A stretch of DNA of 64,000 bases from Duganella sp. CF458 (lineage in GTDB: Bacteria; Pseudomonadota; Gammaproteobacteria; Burkholderiales; Burkholderiaceae_D). The stretch spans positions 1-64,000 of the forward strand of contig NZ_FOOF01000005.1 in assembly GCF_900113115.1 (NCBI RefSeq), given 5' to 3'. The notes under the pieces are model-generated. The model was not told the DNA's origin and ran no database searches. It was given only the letters and a program-made list of their open reading frames with translations. Positions within the stretch are counted from its first letter, which is position 1. The number at the start of each line of letters is the position of its first letter. Positions 45,502-55,282 of the stretch are shown here, piece by piece. The translations under genes were made by a program, and so were the position numbers.

Positions 45502-46803
45502 ATGAAAGACACACGCCTGCCGCCCGATTTTCTCTGGGGCGTAGCCACCAGCGCCTTCCAGATCGAGGGTGCCAACCAGGAGGACGGCAAAGGCCTCTCT
45601 ATCTGGGACGTTTTCTGCAACACGCCCGGCAAGATCAAGGATGGCAGCGACGGTAGCGTCGCCTGCGATCACTATCATCGCTACCGCGAGGACGTCGACA
45701 TCATCGACTCCCTCGGCGTCGATGCCTATCGCTTCTCCATCGCCTGGTCGCGCGTGCAGCCGGACGGCAAAGGCGCCTGGAATGAAGCCGGCTTCGCTTT
45801 TTATGAACGCCTGATCGATGCCTTGCACGCGAAAGGCAAACAGGCTTACGTCACGCTCTACCACTGGGATTTGCCGCAAGCCTTGCAAGAGGAGGGCGGC
45901 TGGCTGAATCGCGATACCTGCTACCACTTTGCCGCCTATGCAGCGGAAGTGGCGCGCCGCTTCGGCCACCGGGTGGCCAGCATCGCCACCCATAACGAGC
46001 CTTGGTGCACGGCCAACCTCGGCTACGGCAACGGCCAGTTCGCACCGGGTGTGCGCGACGCCAAGGCCGCCGTCCAGGTTTCGCATCACCTGCTGCTGTC
46101 GCACGGGCTGGCCATGAACGCCATGCGCGCCGTCGGCTCTAAAGCGAAGCTGGGCATCGTATTGAACCAGTGGACCGCCGACCCGGCCACCGACAGCGAT
46201 GTCGACCGCGCCCTGGCCGAAGTGGAGTACGCGCGTTCGGTACAATGGTTCATGGACCCAATTTTCAAAGGCCGCTATCCCGAATTGGCATTGCGCCACC
46301 ACGCCGCCAACGCCCCGCACGTGGAGGCGGGCGACATGGCCGCGATCCACCAGCCGATCGACTTCCTCGGCGTGAACTATTATTTCCGCGCCTTCTGCAG
46401 CGCCGAAGACCCGCCGCGCACGCCGCCGCTGGAAAACGGGCGTACCGACATGGGTTGGGAAATCTATCCGCAAGGATTGACCGAATTGCTGCTCAAGCTG
46501 AAAGGCGAGTACGAATTGCCGCCGATTTACATCACCGAGAACGGCATGGCCAGCAGCACGCCGGAGCATGACGAAGAGCGCATCTCCTTCGTCTCGCGCC
46601 ATCTCGATGCGCTGGCCGCCGCCATGGAGCAGGGTGTCGACGTGCAGGGCTATTTCATGTGGAGCCTGCTGGATAACTTCGAATGGGATTCCGGCTACGC
46701 CAAACGCTTCGGCATCGTCCACGTCGACTACACCACGCAAAAGCGCACGCTGAAAGACAGCGCGCACTGGTACCGCGAGTTCATCAAGGTTCAGCGCTCA
46801 TGA
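45502..46803 (+). CDS. GH1 family beta-glucosidase
   Basis: A 433-residue cytosolic enzyme with the GH1 (beta/alpha)8 barrel. The N-terminal PPDFLWGVATSAFQIEG, acid/base glutamate in HNEPW (E166) and nucleophile in ITENG (E346) are intact. It hydrolyses terminal beta-glucosides or beta-galactosides taken up by the nearby receptor and permease. It overlaps the MFS gene by 4 bases (ATGA), so the two are coupled. No signal peptide is present. Confidence 0.94.
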   Translation: MKDTRLPPDFLWGVATSAFQIEGANQEDGKGLSIWDVFCNTPGKIKDGSDGSVACDHYHRYREDVDIIDSLGVDAYRFSIAWSRVQPDGKGAWNEAGFAFYERLIDALHAKGKQAYVTLYHWDLPQALQEEGGWLNRDTCYHFAAYAAEVARRFGHRVASIATHNEPWCTANLGYGNGQFAPGVRDAKAAVQVSHHLLLSHGLAMNAMRAVGSKAKLGIVLNQWTADPATDSDVDRALAEVEYARSVQWFMDPIFKGRYPELALRHHAANAPHVEAGDMAAIHQPIDFLGVNYYFRAFCSAEDPPRTPPLENGRTDMGWEIYPQGLTELLLKLKGEYELPPIYITENGMASSTPEHDEERISFVSRHLDALAAAMEQGVDVQGYFMWSLLDNFEWDSGYAKRFGIVHVDYTTQKRTLKDSAHWYREFIKVQRS

Positions 46804-48098
46804 ACCGCTCGCCGCTGCAGTGGGTGCCCACCGGCTATTTCGCGATGGCGATGGGCTATATGATGCTGACCAGCGTCACCTCCATCATGTTCAAGAACCT
46901 GGGCATGGACAATGGGCGCGCCGCGCAGTATTCGAGCATGCTGATCCTGGCCTACACCATCAAGCCGCTGTTTGCGCCGGTGGTGGAAATGTACCGCACC
47001 AAGAAGTTCTTCGTGCTGGTCACCCAGTTGCTGCTTGGCCTGGGCTTCGGCGCGGTGGCCATGGTCATGGGCATGCCGGGCTCAATGGCCCTGATGATGG
47101 TGCTGTTCTGGATCATGTCCTTCATCGGCGCCACCATGGACATCGCCAGCGACGGCGTGTATGTCACATCGCTTAGCTCGCGCAGCCAGTCGCTGTACTG
47201 CGGCGTGCAAAGCCTGAGCTGGAATATCGGCCCGGTGGTGGCTTCCGGCGTGCTGGTCTACCTGAGTGGCCGCCTGCATTCGGACTATGGCATGGACTGG
47301 CTGGGCGCCTGGCGCATCGTCTTCGTCGCCGTGGCGATCCTGCTGCTGGTGATTACCGCCTGGCATTGGCGCGTGATGCCGGATGGCGCGCGTGCTGCCG
47401 ATACGCCCGAAAGCGTGGCACAGGCTGGCTTTATCCTGCGCGACGCCTTCAAGACTTTCTTTGAAAAGCGCGGCGTGTGGACCATGGTGGCCTTCGCGTT
47501 GCTGTATCGCGTGTCGATCGGCCTGCTGGAAAAGATCGGTCCTTTCTTCATGGTCGATCCGATCGAAAAGGGTGGCCTGGGCATGTCCAACGAGTTGCTG
47601 GGCATTGTCTACGGCACATACGGTTTGCTGGCCGTGCTGGCCGGCTCGCTGATCGGAGGCTGGTACGTGGCGAAGCGCGGCCTGAAGCCGGTGCTGTTCA
47701 CGCTGTGCTGCGTGCTGAACATCCCGATCGCCACCTTCCTGCTGATGGCGATTTACCAGCCGTCCAACCTATGGGTGATCAGCACCGGTGTCGTGATCGA
47801 GAAGTTTTCCTTCGGTTTCGGCTCGGTCGGCTTCATGATCTACCTGATGCAGCAACTGGCGCCCGGCAAATACACCACCACCCACTACGCCTTCGGCACC
47901 GGCTTGATGGGAATGTGCGGCATGTTGACCGGCATGGTCAGCGGCCACCTGCAGGAGGCTATGGGCTATGTCACTTACTTCTGGCTGGTGATGGCGGCGA
48001 CCGTGCCATCCTTCATCGTCACCTGGTACGCGCCTTTCCATCATGAAGAAGCGCGTCCCGTGGAGGAGCCCGATCAGATGCAGTGCAAGGCCGGCTGA
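46800..48098 (+). CDS. MFS transporter, AmpG/sugar permease-like
   Basis: A 432-residue inner-membrane permease with about 12 hydrophobic segments (for example YMMLTSVTSIMF, LMMVLFWIMSFIGATMDIASDG). The start at 46800 overlaps the GH1 stop. It likely carries the sugar released at the outer membrane into the cell for GH1. The 3' end overlaps the convergent alpha/beta hydrolase by 25 bases. Specificity cannot be read from the sequence. Confidence 0.87.
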   Translation: MNRSPLQWVPTGYFAMAMGYMMLTSVTSIMFKNLGMDNGRAAQYSSMLILAYTIKPLFAPVVEMYRTKKFFVLVTQLLLGLGFGAVAMVMGMPGSMALMMVLFWIMSFIGATMDIASDGVYVTSLSSRSQSLYCGVQSLSWNIGPVVASGVLVYLSGRLHSDYGMDWLGAWRIVFVAVAILLLVITAWHWRVMPDGARAADTPESVAQAGFILRDAFKTFFEKRGVWTMVAFALLYRVSIGLLEKIGPFFMVDPIEKGGLGMSNELLGIVYGTYGLLAVLAGSLIGGWYVAKRGLKPVLFTLCCVLNIPIATFLLMAIYQPSNLWVISTGVVIEKFSFGFGSVGFMIYLMQQLAPGKYTTTHYAFGTGLMGMCGMLTGMVSGHLQEAMGYVTYFWLVMAATVPSFIVTWYAPFHHEEARPVEEPDQMQCKAG

Positions 48099-48904
48099 CG
48101 CTTGCCGTCACGCGCGCCAATCACGTCGCGGATGGCGTTGACCACCACTTCGGGATTGGCCTGCTGCATCTGGTGATCGGAATCCACGATCACCTTGCAG
48201 GCTTTCGGATACATGTTCTTGACCATGTTGCGGGTCTGCTCGTCGTCGTTCACGGTGCCCAGGTCGACCGCCACCGCGCCGGCCGACTTGGGCACATTGA
48301 ACAGGCGCACGACCGGAATATCGTCATTCCAGGGCAGCGCGAGCGTGGCCTGGCCGGTACTGTTGATCTGGTCGACTTCCGCTTCCATCGCCGCATTCAG
48401 GAAAACGTACTTGGCCATGCGCGTCATGAGGGGGAAGTCCTGCGGCTTCTTGATGATGCCGGGGTAGAGCGAATCGACCAGCACCACGCCCTGGACTTCC
48501 TGCGGGTAGGCGCGCGCGTACAGCTGCATATACAGGCCGCCGAGGGAATGGCCAACCAGGGTATAAGGCGGCTGCAAGCCTTGTTCGCGCAATAGTTGGC
48601 GCAATTCTTCCACCACGGTTTTGCCGTCGCGTGGCGTGGACGGCTTGTCGCTCTTGCCGTAGCCCGGGCGGTTATAGGCGAACACGGTCGCTTCCTTGGC
48701 CACTTCAGGGATCACCTTGTCCCATTTATCGAGGGTGTTGCGCGAACCGTTCTCGAATACCACGGTGGCGGGGGTGCCGGGCTTGGCGAGTTTCAGGACT
48801 TCTATCTTATGGCCTGCAATATCCTTCAGCATGGTTTCCGCATGCGCGTGGGTACTTGCCAGCGCCAATGCCAGGAAGGGCAAGGTGAAACGGGTCAAGG
48901 GCAT
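48074..48904 (-). CDS. Exported alpha/beta hydrolase
   Basis: A 276-residue protein with a signal peptide (about 1-22, ending THAHA) and a full alpha/beta-hydrolase fold: serine elbow GHSLGG, YNRPGYGKSD, and a His in SDHQMQQ. It resembles esterases or proline-iminopeptidase-like enzymes. It is convergent with the MFS gene. An upstream gap of 152 bases separates it from the divergent PRPP synthetase homologue. Confidence 0.88.
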   Translation of the reverse strand: MPLTRFTLPFLALALASTHAHAETMLKDIAGHKIEVLKLAKPGTPATVVFENGSRNTLDKWDKVIPEVAKEATVFAYNRPGYGKSDKPSTPRDGKTVVEELRQLLREQGLQPPYTLVGHSLGGLYMQLYARAYPQEVQGVVLVDSLYPGIIKKPQDFPLMTRMAKYVFLNAAMEAEVDQINSTGQATLALPWNDDIPVVRLFNVPKSAGAVAVDLGTVNDDEQTRNMVKNMYPKACKVIVDSDHQMQQANPEVVVNAIRDVIGARDGKRQPALHCI

Positions 48905-49056
48905 GAATGTCTCCAGTTTGATAACAGGAGCGATTCTGGTCGCTGCAACTGTTGGCCATCTGGCGTTTGCGACGAGTTGTCAAAAATGATGCATGAATTG
49001 CATAAATCCCGGCCTGGGGGCTAGAATAAAAGTCACTACATCGAGGGGGAATCGTC

Positions 49057-49953
49057 ATGGCGCCAATCCTGTTCGCACTGCCCGGCAATGAAGCAATGAC
49101 AGCGCAGCTGTCGGCATTGACAGGCTGGGAGCATGGGAGTTTGCAGGTGCGGCGCTTTCCGGACGGTGAATCCTACGTGCGCTATCACTCGGAAGTGAAA
49201 GGGCGCCAGGTGGTCCTGGTCTGCACCATGGACCGGCCGGACGACCGTTTCATGCCGCTGTATTTCGCCGCCGGCATCGCACGCGATCTGGGGGCAGCCA
49301 GCGTCGGCCTGGTCACGCCTTACCTGGCGTATATGCGCCATGATGCCGTCTTCAACCCGGGTGAAGGCATCACCTCCGCCCACTTTGCGCGGCTGGTGTC
49401 GGGTGTATTCCACTGGATGGTGACGATCGATCCCCATTTGCACCGCCACCACGACCTGGCCGAAATCTATACCATCCCGACCCGCGTTGTGCGCGCCGCG
49501 CCCGCCATATCGCAATGGATCGCAGCCAATGTGGAGCGGCCGCTGGTGATCGGGCCGGATGCCGAAAGCGAACAATGGTCCTCTGAAGTGGCGCGCGGCG
49601 CCGATTGCCCCTGCATCGTCCTGGAAAAAGTGCGCCGCGGCGACCACGATGTGGAAGTCTCGGTGCCCGACACGGAACGTTGGCTGCACCACACCCCCGT
49701 TATCGTTGACGATATCGCATCCACCGCCCGCACCATGATCGCCGCCGTCGGCCATGTGCGCCGGGCCGGCCTGCCGCCGCCCGTATGCGTTGCGATCCAT
49801 CCCCTGTTTGCCGGCAGCGCCTTCGAAGACTTGCAAGGCGCTGGCGTTGCCCGTACCGCGAGCTGCGACACCGTGCCGCACAGCAGCAATGCCATTCCTG
49901 TCGCATCCTTGCTGGCCCCGGCCCTGGCAGACATGACACGCGGCGCAGCCTAG
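49057..49953 (+). CDS. Ribose-phosphate pyrophosphokinase homologue
   Basis: A 298-residue PRPP synthetase-type protein. RRFPDGESYVRY, the catalytic loop VLEKVRRGDHDVEV with its basic residues, and the PRPP loop VIVDDIASTARTM (usual form DDIIDTGGT) are present. It makes PRPP from ribose-5-phosphate and ATP, or serves as a related phosphoribosyltransferase. It is shorter than the main bacterial Prs (about 315) and looks like a second, archaeal-type-like copy. The ATG follows GAGGGGGAA. Confidence 0.82.
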   Translation: MAPILFALPGNEAMTAQLSALTGWEHGSLQVRRFPDGESYVRYHSEVKGRQVVLVCTMDRPDDRFMPLYFAAGIARDLGAASVGLVTPYLAYMRHDAVFNPGEGITSAHFARLVSGVFHWMVTIDPHLHRHHDLAEIYTIPTRVVRAAPAISQWIAANVERPLVIGPDAESEQWSSEVARGADCPCIVLEKVRRGDHDVEVSVPDTERWLHHTPVIVDDIASTARTMIAAVGHVRRAGLPPPVCVAIHPLFAGSAFEDLQGAGVARTASCDTVPHSSNAIPVASLLAPALADMTRGAA

Positions 49954-49968
49954 GCTATATTCCTGCCT

Positions 49969-50691
49969 ATGTGGAATTGGATTCGTAATTGGTATCGCAA
50001 GCTGCGCATGCCCGCGGCCTACCGCGCGTATGAGCGCAGGCTGCGTGCCGTCCATGAGGAAGAGGCGCGCAGGAAGTTTTCGACCGTGCGCTACGAGGCG
50101 CGCCTGCTGGCCGCCAACAAGGCGATGGAGGAGCGCGCCCAGCGCCGCTTCGACATACCGGTCGCCAAACTGCAGCTTGAAGTGGTGGCGCTGGAGAAGC
50201 AGCTCGAGTCCTGCCGTACCCAGTTGGGCAATTTCGAACGCCCCTTCCGCGACGAGTACGAAGAACTGGAAGCGGAAATGGCCCTGCTGGGCGAACGTCG
50301 CCGCAACGCCTATGCAGCCAAGGACACCAGGGCCATCGATGAGGTCAACGCGGAGGTCGCCGAACTGCAAAAGCGTACCAATGCCGTGCGTGGCGACCTG
50401 GCCGTGCAGACCGACCTGCGTGACCAGGGGCTGACGCCTGAAAAGCTGCGCCGGACCGTGCAGCGTTGCGAGGGCCGCTTGCAAACCATCCAGGACGAGC
50501 AGGAGCGTATGCAACGCGAACGCGCCGCCTACATGAACCACTCGGCCGACCGTGCCGAGATCGACGCGCTCGAGCGCGAGATGCTGGCGCTGGAGCGCAA
50601 GCACATCCAGTTTCTGCGCGACTTCGATTCTCCAGCCGAACGCCGTCGGCGCGAACGCGCCCACGAACAAACCTGGCTCAACGGCGCCTAA
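49969..50691 (+). CDS. Coiled-coil protein of unknown function
   Basis: A 240-residue soluble, highly charged protein, mostly one long predicted coiled coil (about 30-240; ERRLRAVHEEEARRKF, LEREMLALERKHIQFLRDF). No signal peptide or TM helix is seen. It begins 15 bases after the PRPP synthetase homologue, so is likely co-transcribed with it. No family was recognised. Confidence 0.72.
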   Translation: MWNWIRNWYRKLRMPAAYRAYERRLRAVHEEEARRKFSTVRYEARLLAANKAMEERAQRRFDIPVAKLQLEVVALEKQLESCRTQLGNFERPFRDEYEELEAEMALLGERRRNAYAAKDTRAIDEVNAEVAELQKRTNAVRGDLAVQTDLRDQGLTPEKLRRTVQRCEGRLQTIQDEQERMQRERAAYMNHSADRAEIDALEREMLALERKHIQFLRDFDSPAERRRRERAHEQTWLNGA

Positions 50692-50804
50692 TCGTCCCAC
50701 CTTTAATCTGCATCAACCTTGGGCACGTTCGCGCCGGTCCTGCGCTGCCTATACTTGGCTTGTCGCGCCATGCCTTTGCACGGCGGATCGTCGGGAGGAC
50801 GGCC

Positions 50805-51371
50805 ATGCGCAATCAATCCCTGGGCAGCAATATCGGCGCAGTCCTGCGCCGCTGCAAAAAAATGGAAACCTCATTGCGGCGTGCCGGCATGCCGGCCTTC
50901 CTGGCCTGCCTGCCGATGGCGCTGCTGGCCTGGCAGTATGCGCTGATCCTTCGCGAGAAAAATGCCAACATCCGACGTATCTGCGGCCGCATCCAGGGCT
51001 GGAAAGTCACCGTGTCGGAATTGACGGCCCATGACTGTGCCCGTACCGAGTTCATCGACCTTGACCGCAAGATGCGCACCGACATCGAGGGCGCCTGTGA
51101 TTCGATGCGCAGCCTGCACGACCTGTGCGCTGAAATCTGCGAGATGTTCAGCGCAGTCGGCTACGAATCGCCCATGTTGAAGCGTGGCCGTGACCGCTTT
51201 GATGCAACGGTCAAGGAGGCATGCCGTCTTTCGCAATCATTGATCGACCTGGTCGATGCGCATGACCGGCGGGCGTTGGCAATCCGCCAGCAGCAGCATG
51301 CGATGGCGCAGGCCGGCGAGGCGAGCGCGGCAGCGCATGCCGCGCGCACCGCTTCCGCCGCCGGCGTTTAG
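50805..51371 (+). CDS. Hypothetical helical protein with one hydrophobic segment
   Basis: A 188-residue protein. The start at 50805 has GGGAGGAC upstream; an earlier frame is open but has no ribosome site. One hydrophobic stretch (about 29-45, AFLACLPMALLAWQYAL) could be a membrane anchor, then helices with many Ala/Arg/Gln. No family recognised. Its last 4 bases overlap the convergent oxidoreductase. Confidence 0.65.
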   Translation: MRNQSLGSNIGAVLRRCKKMETSLRRAGMPAFLACLPMALLAWQYALILREKNANIRRICGRIQGWKVTVSELTAHDCARTEFIDLDRKMRTDIEGACDSMRSLHDLCAEICEMFSAVGYESPMLKRGRDRFDATVKEACRLSQSLIDLVDAHDRRALAIRQQQHAMAQAGEASAAAHAARTASAAGV

Positions 51372-52384
51372 AACCCTTCCAGCACGATCTTGCCGCGTGC
51401 CCGGTTGCTTTCCAGCAGGGCGTGCGCGCGTTTCAGGTTGGCCGCGTTGATGGCGCCGAAGCGTTCACCCAGCGTGGTCTTCAGCACGCCATTGTCCACC
51501 AGGCGCGACACCTCGTTCAACAGTGCATGCTGTTGCGCCATGTCCGCGGTCTCGAACATGGAACGCGTGAACATGAATTCCCAGTGCAGCGATACGCTCT
51601 TGCGTTTCAGCAGGCGCACATCGATTTGGGCCGGGTCGTCGATCAGGGCCAGCTTGCCTTGCGGAGCCACCAGTTCTGCCAGCGCGGCAAAGTGCTGTTC
51701 GCTCTCGTTCAGGCTGGCGATGTAATTGACGGGCGGCAGGCCGAGACGGCGGATTTCTTCATCCAATGGCTTGCTGTGGTCGATCACGTGGTGGGCGCCC
51801 AGCGACTTGACCCATTCCGCGGTCTCGGGACGCGAGGCCGTGCCGATCACGGTCAGTCCCGTTAACTGGCGTGCCAGTTGGACCAGGATGGAACCGACGC
51901 CACCGGCGGCGCCCGTCACCAGCAGGGACTTGCCGGCTTCGCCCATTTGGTCGCGGCTTGCGCCCAAGCGGTCGAACAGTAATTCCCAGGCCGTAATGGC
52001 AGTCAAGGGCAGGGCGGCCGCTTCGGCAAAGCTGAGCTTGGAAGGCTTGTGGCCGACGATGCGCTCGTCAACCAGGTGCAGTTCGGCGTTGGTGCCGGAG
52101 CGGCCAAGGGCGCCGGCGTACCAGACCTCATCACCCGGCTTGAACAGGCTTGCGTCGGGCCCGACCGCACGCACGATGCCGGTGGCGTCCCAGCCCAGCA
52201 CCTTGCTTTCTCCTTCGGCAGGCGCGACGTTGAGACGGATCTTGCTATCGACCGGGTTGACCGAAACCGCCTTGATTTCGACCAGCAGGTCGCGGCCGGT
52301 GGCAACCGGGGCAGGCAGTTCAACATCGATCAGCGCATCGGCGTGGTCGATCGGCAGGGAGGCGCGGTAAGCAACAGCTTTCAT
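51368..52384 (-). CDS. Zinc-type alcohol dehydrogenase/quinone oxidoreductase
   Basis: A 338-residue medium-chain reductase. The N-terminal GroES-like domain (1-125) and the Rossmann domain with GAAGGVGSILVQLARQL (about 158-174) are clear. Catalytic zinc ligands are not evident, which fits the quinone oxidoreductase subgroup using NADPH. Divergent from the LysR gene, its probable regulator; the gap between them is 102 bases. Confidence 0.88.
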   Translation of the reverse strand: MKAVAYRASLPIDHADALIDVELPAPVATGRDLLVEIKAVSVNPVDSKIRLNVAPAEGESKVLGWDATGIVRAVGPDASLFKPGDEVWYAGALGRSGTNAELHLVDERIVGHKPSKLSFAEAAALPLTAITAWELLFDRLGASRDQMGEAGKSLLVTGAAGGVGSILVQLARQLTGLTVIGTASRPETAEWVKSLGAHHVIDHSKPLDEEIRRLGLPPVNYIASLNESEQHFAALAELVAPQGKLALIDDPAQIDVRLLKRKSVSLHWEFMFTRSMFETADMAQQHALLNEVSRLVDNGVLKTTLGERFGAINAANLKRAHALLESNRARGKIVLEGF

Positions 52385-52486
52385 GATTCATTCTTTCGTA
52401 AAAAGTGGCGATGTCGCTATCTTCGAACATTGCGGCTTCAAGAAAAAGATTAAAATCATGGAAACACTTTCAAAGGAATGCTGAAA

Positions 52487-53389
52487 ATGCTGCGCCTGGA
52501 CGACCTGGAAGTCTTCGTCAACACCGCCGATCGTGGCAGCTTGTCGGCGGCGGCGCGCTCCCTGGATATTTCGCCGGCCCTGGCCAGTGCGGCCCTGAAG
52601 CGGCTGGAAGAGGCATTGCAATTGCGCTTGTTTGCCCGTACCACGCGTTCACTGCGCCTGACGGCGGAGGGCGAGCACTACCTGCAACACGCGCGCGAGG
52701 CGGTGCGCCAATTACGCGAAGGGCATGAGGCGATCAGGCAGGGCCAGCAGGAATTGGCTGGGCTGCTGAAGATTTCGATGCCATCGGACGTGGGACGCAA
52801 CGTGCTGCTGCCATGGCTGGACGGATTCCAGGCCGAATACCCGGCCATCAGCCTGCAGCTGTTTGTCAGCGACCGGGTCGCCGATATGTACCGCCAGCCG
52901 GTCGACCTGGCCCTGCGCTATGGCAAGCTGGATGATTCCAGCCTGGTGGCCATGCCCATTGCGCCCAACAACCGGCGCGCACTGGTGGCCTCGCCGGATT
53001 ACCTGCGCCGGCACGGTGCCCCGGCCAACCTGGACGAGCTGGCACGGCACAATTGCCTGCGCTTTGCATTGGATGACATGCTGTATGACCGCTGGGCCTT
53101 CCCCGCCCAGGGCAAAGTGGTGCAGGTCAGGGGCAATCGCAGCAGCGATGATGCCGACCTGGTGCGCCGCTGGGCGGTAGCGGGATTGGGGGTTGCCTAC
53201 AAATCACGGTTGGACGTGACCGCCGACCTGAAGGCCGGTCGCTTGCGTTTGCTGCTACCAGATGTAATGGGTGAAGAGGTGCCATTACAGCTGGTTTGCA
53301 TGCATCGCTCGCAGGTCACGCCCGTCGTGATTCGTTTGCGCGACTATTTGCGCGCTCAGTATGAACAGCTATGCGAGACTGAAGCTTAG
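52487..53389 (+). CDS. LysR family transcriptional regulator
   Basis: A 300-residue LysR regulator: winged helix (1-60; LDDLEVFVNTADRGSLSAAARSL) and effector-binding domain (about 90-290). I chose 52487 because AAAGGA is 9 bases upstream; 52478 is too close to it. Divergence from the quinone oxidoreductase suggests it controls that gene. It overlaps the small gene at 53386 by 4 bases. Confidence 0.92.
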   Translation: MLRLDDLEVFVNTADRGSLSAAARSLDISPALASAALKRLEEALQLRLFARTTRSLRLTAEGEHYLQHAREAVRQLREGHEAIRQGQQELAGLLKISMPSDVGRNVLLPWLDGFQAEYPAISLQLFVSDRVADMYRQPVDLALRYGKLDDSSLVAMPIAPNNRRALVASPDYLRRHGAPANLDELARHNCLRFALDDMLYDRWAFPAQGKVVQVRGNRSSDDADLVRRWAVAGLGVAYKSRLDVTADLKAGRLRLLLPDVMGEEVPLQLVCMHRSQVTPVVIRLRDYLRAQYEQLCETEA

Positions 53390-53610
53390 TGGGCCTTGGA
53401 GAAGATCAGCAGCCAGCGGCTGAACAGCAGTACTTCCAGATGGCCAGGCTGAACGCCGGTGTCGCATTCGATGATCGGGTTCACAGCGTAGAAGCGCTTG
53501 CGGAAGTCGCGGCACACCAGCACTTCGCGTTTGCCGAAGCGAACCAGGAAAGACGTAGGGGCATATTCCAGGCCAAAGCGGGAGCCGAAGGTGCTGTGCA
53601 TAGTGTTCAT
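53386..53610 (-). CDS. Small hypothetical protein
   Basis: A 74-residue frame with AAAAGGA upstream of its ATG at 53610. Its N-terminus MNTMHSTFGSRF and aromatic C-terminus WLLIFSKAH give no family match. It overlaps the LysR stop by 4 bases on the other strand. Coding is plausible but unproven. Confidence 0.45.
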   Translation of the reverse strand: MNTMHSTFGSRFGLEYAPTSFLVRFGKREVLVCRDFRKRFYAVNPIIECDTGVQPGHLEVLLFSRWLLIFSKAH

Positions 53611-53720
53611 GACGAATTCCTTTTGCTGTGTTGTGTGTTTAACGAGTGATTAGAATAACACAAATACTGTATGAATCAACAGTACTGGATGAAAAATCAG
53701 GTATTTTTATTAAGCGTTGT

Positions 53721-54383
53721 ATGAGAGATACGATCCGACTTCCTTTGCATCTTGTGGCCGGCTTGGCGTTGCTGATCGTGGCCGCGGCTGTTTTCCAAGC
53801 CATTGCCGGCGCCGCGGTGGGGCCGGGCGCTCGCCTGGCGGCGCTGGATATCCATGTGTCGCAATGGCTGCATGCCCGTGCCGGCGACCCGTGGACCACG
53901 CTGATGCTGGCGGTCAGCCATTGGCACAGCGTGGCCGGCATCGCCTTCATGACGCTGCTGCTTGCCTGGCATCTCTGGCGCAGGCAAGCGCATTACTGGC
54001 TGCTGACCTTGCTGTTGTCCGTGCCGCCGGGCATGGTGCTGAACGTTTTGCTCAAGCACAGTTACCAGCGGGCGCGGCCCAGCTTTGAAGTGCCATTGCT
54101 GACTTTGCCGACCTTTAGTTTTCCCAGTGGCCATACGCTGGCGGCGACGGTGTTCTACGGCGTGCTGGCTTGCTATCTCTGGACGCGAGCCCGCAGCGCT
54201 GCCCAACGGGCGGCGCTTGTCGTGGCCGCGCTGCTGATGGTGGCGCTGGTGGCATTCAGCCGCGTCTACCTGGGCGTGCATTACCTGACCGATGTGCTGG
54301 CTGCCGTGGCGGAAGGCATGGCCTGGCTGGCGATCTGCGTGACCGCCGTATCCAGCCTGCGCCGGCACCGGGAGCGGCTATGA
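53721..54383 (+). CDS. PAP2 family phosphatase
   Basis: A 220-residue integral membrane protein with about six hydrophobic segments. The acid-phosphatase signature is intact: KHSYQRARP, PSGHT, SRVYLGVHYLTD (SRxxxxxHxxxD). It dephosphorylates lipid phosphates such as phosphatidate or undecaprenyl pyrophosphate. The start at 53721 is the best of several weak candidates. It overlaps the lipid kinase by 4 bases. Confidence 0.9.
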   Translation: MRDTIRLPLHLVAGLALLIVAAAVFQAIAGAAVGPGARLAALDIHVSQWLHARAGDPWTTLMLAVSHWHSVAGIAFMTLLLAWHLWRRQAHYWLLTLLLSVPPGMVLNVLLKHSYQRARPSFEVPLLTLPTFSFPSGHTLAATVFYGVLACYLWTRARSAAQRAALVVAALLMVALVAFSRVYLGVHYLTDVLAAVAEGMAWLAICVTAVSSLRRHRERL

Positions 54384-55282
54384 GCCGCATGGCCGTCATC
54401 GTCAATGCCGGCGCAGGCCTGGGGTATGGCGAGCCGTGGCGCGAATCGCTGGCGGCGCGCTTTGCCGGCCACGGCCTCGATGCGGAGATTACGCTGGCTT
54501 CCGACGTCAACCATCTGATGGAGGCGGCGCGCGCGGCGCTGGCCGCCGGGGCGCGCATCGTGGTGGCCGGCGGCGGCGACGGCACCATCAATGCCGTGGC
54601 CTCGGTGGTGCTGGACAGCGGCGCCGTGTTCGGTGTGCTGCCGATGGGGACGCTCAACCACTTTGCGCGCGACCTGCGCATTCCGTCCCAGCTCGATGCG
54701 GCGATTGCCACCCTGGCCGCCGGCCACGTGGCGCAGATCGACGTCGGGGAGGTGAATGGCCGCATTTTCCTGAATAACTCCAGCCTCGGGCTGTATCCGG
54801 ATATCGTGCGCGACCGCCAGCGGCAGCAGCGCCGCCTCGGGCGCGGAAAGTGGACGGCGTTTGGCTGGGCGACACTGGCTGCGCTTCGGCGCTATCCTTT
54901 CCTCAGCGTCCGCCTGACCGTTGGCGAGCAAGGCCATGCGCGCCGTACGCCTTTCGTTTTCGTCGGCAATAATGAATACCAGATGCAAGGGTTCAATATC
55001 GGCGAAAGGGCGCGCATCGATGGCGGCGCCCTCAGCGTCTACGTGGCGCAGCGGCCGACACGATTTGGCTTGCTGAAGCTGGCCTTGCGGGCCTTGTTTG
55101 GACGATTGCGCCAATCGCGCGAGTTTCATGTGTTCCAGGCCGGCGAGATGGCGATCGAGACGCACCACCGTCGCCTGCGCGTGGCGACCGATGGCGAGGT
55201 TTCGGTCATGACGCCGCCGTTGCGTTACCGGATCCGCCCGGCCGCCTTGCCGGTGATTGTGCCGCGCCCTCAGGAGGAATAA
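54380..55282 (+). CDS. Diacylglycerol/sphingosine-type lipid kinase
   Basis: A 300-residue DAGK catalytic-domain protein. The ATP loop GGGDGTINAVAS (about 60-71) and NNSSLGLYPD are characteristic of the YegS/DgkB fold. It phosphorylates diacylglycerol or a similar lipid. The ATG at 54380 overlaps the PAP2 stop and its own stop overlaps the next start by one base, so the three genes form a tight lipid-phosphate operon. Confidence 0.9.
   Translation: MSRMAVIVNAGAGLGYGEPWRESLAARFAGHGLDAEITLASDVNHLMEAARAALAAGARIVVAGGGDGTINAVASVVLDSGAVFGVLPMGTLNHFARDLRIPSQLDAAIATLAAGHVAQIDVGEVNGRIFLNNSSLGLYPDIVRDRQRQQRRLGRGKWTAFGWATLAALRRYPFLSVRLTVGEQGHARRTPFVFVGNNEYQMQGFNIGERARIDGGALSVYVAQRPTRFGLLKLALRALFGRLRQSREFHVFQAGEMAIETHHRRLRVATDGEVSVMTPPLRYRIRPAALPVIVPRPQEE

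Noticed and set aside
49036-50700. A 554-codon minus frame across two plus-strand genes
   Set aside because: It spans the PRPP synthetase homologue and the coiled-coil gene and their gap, with no domain hint.
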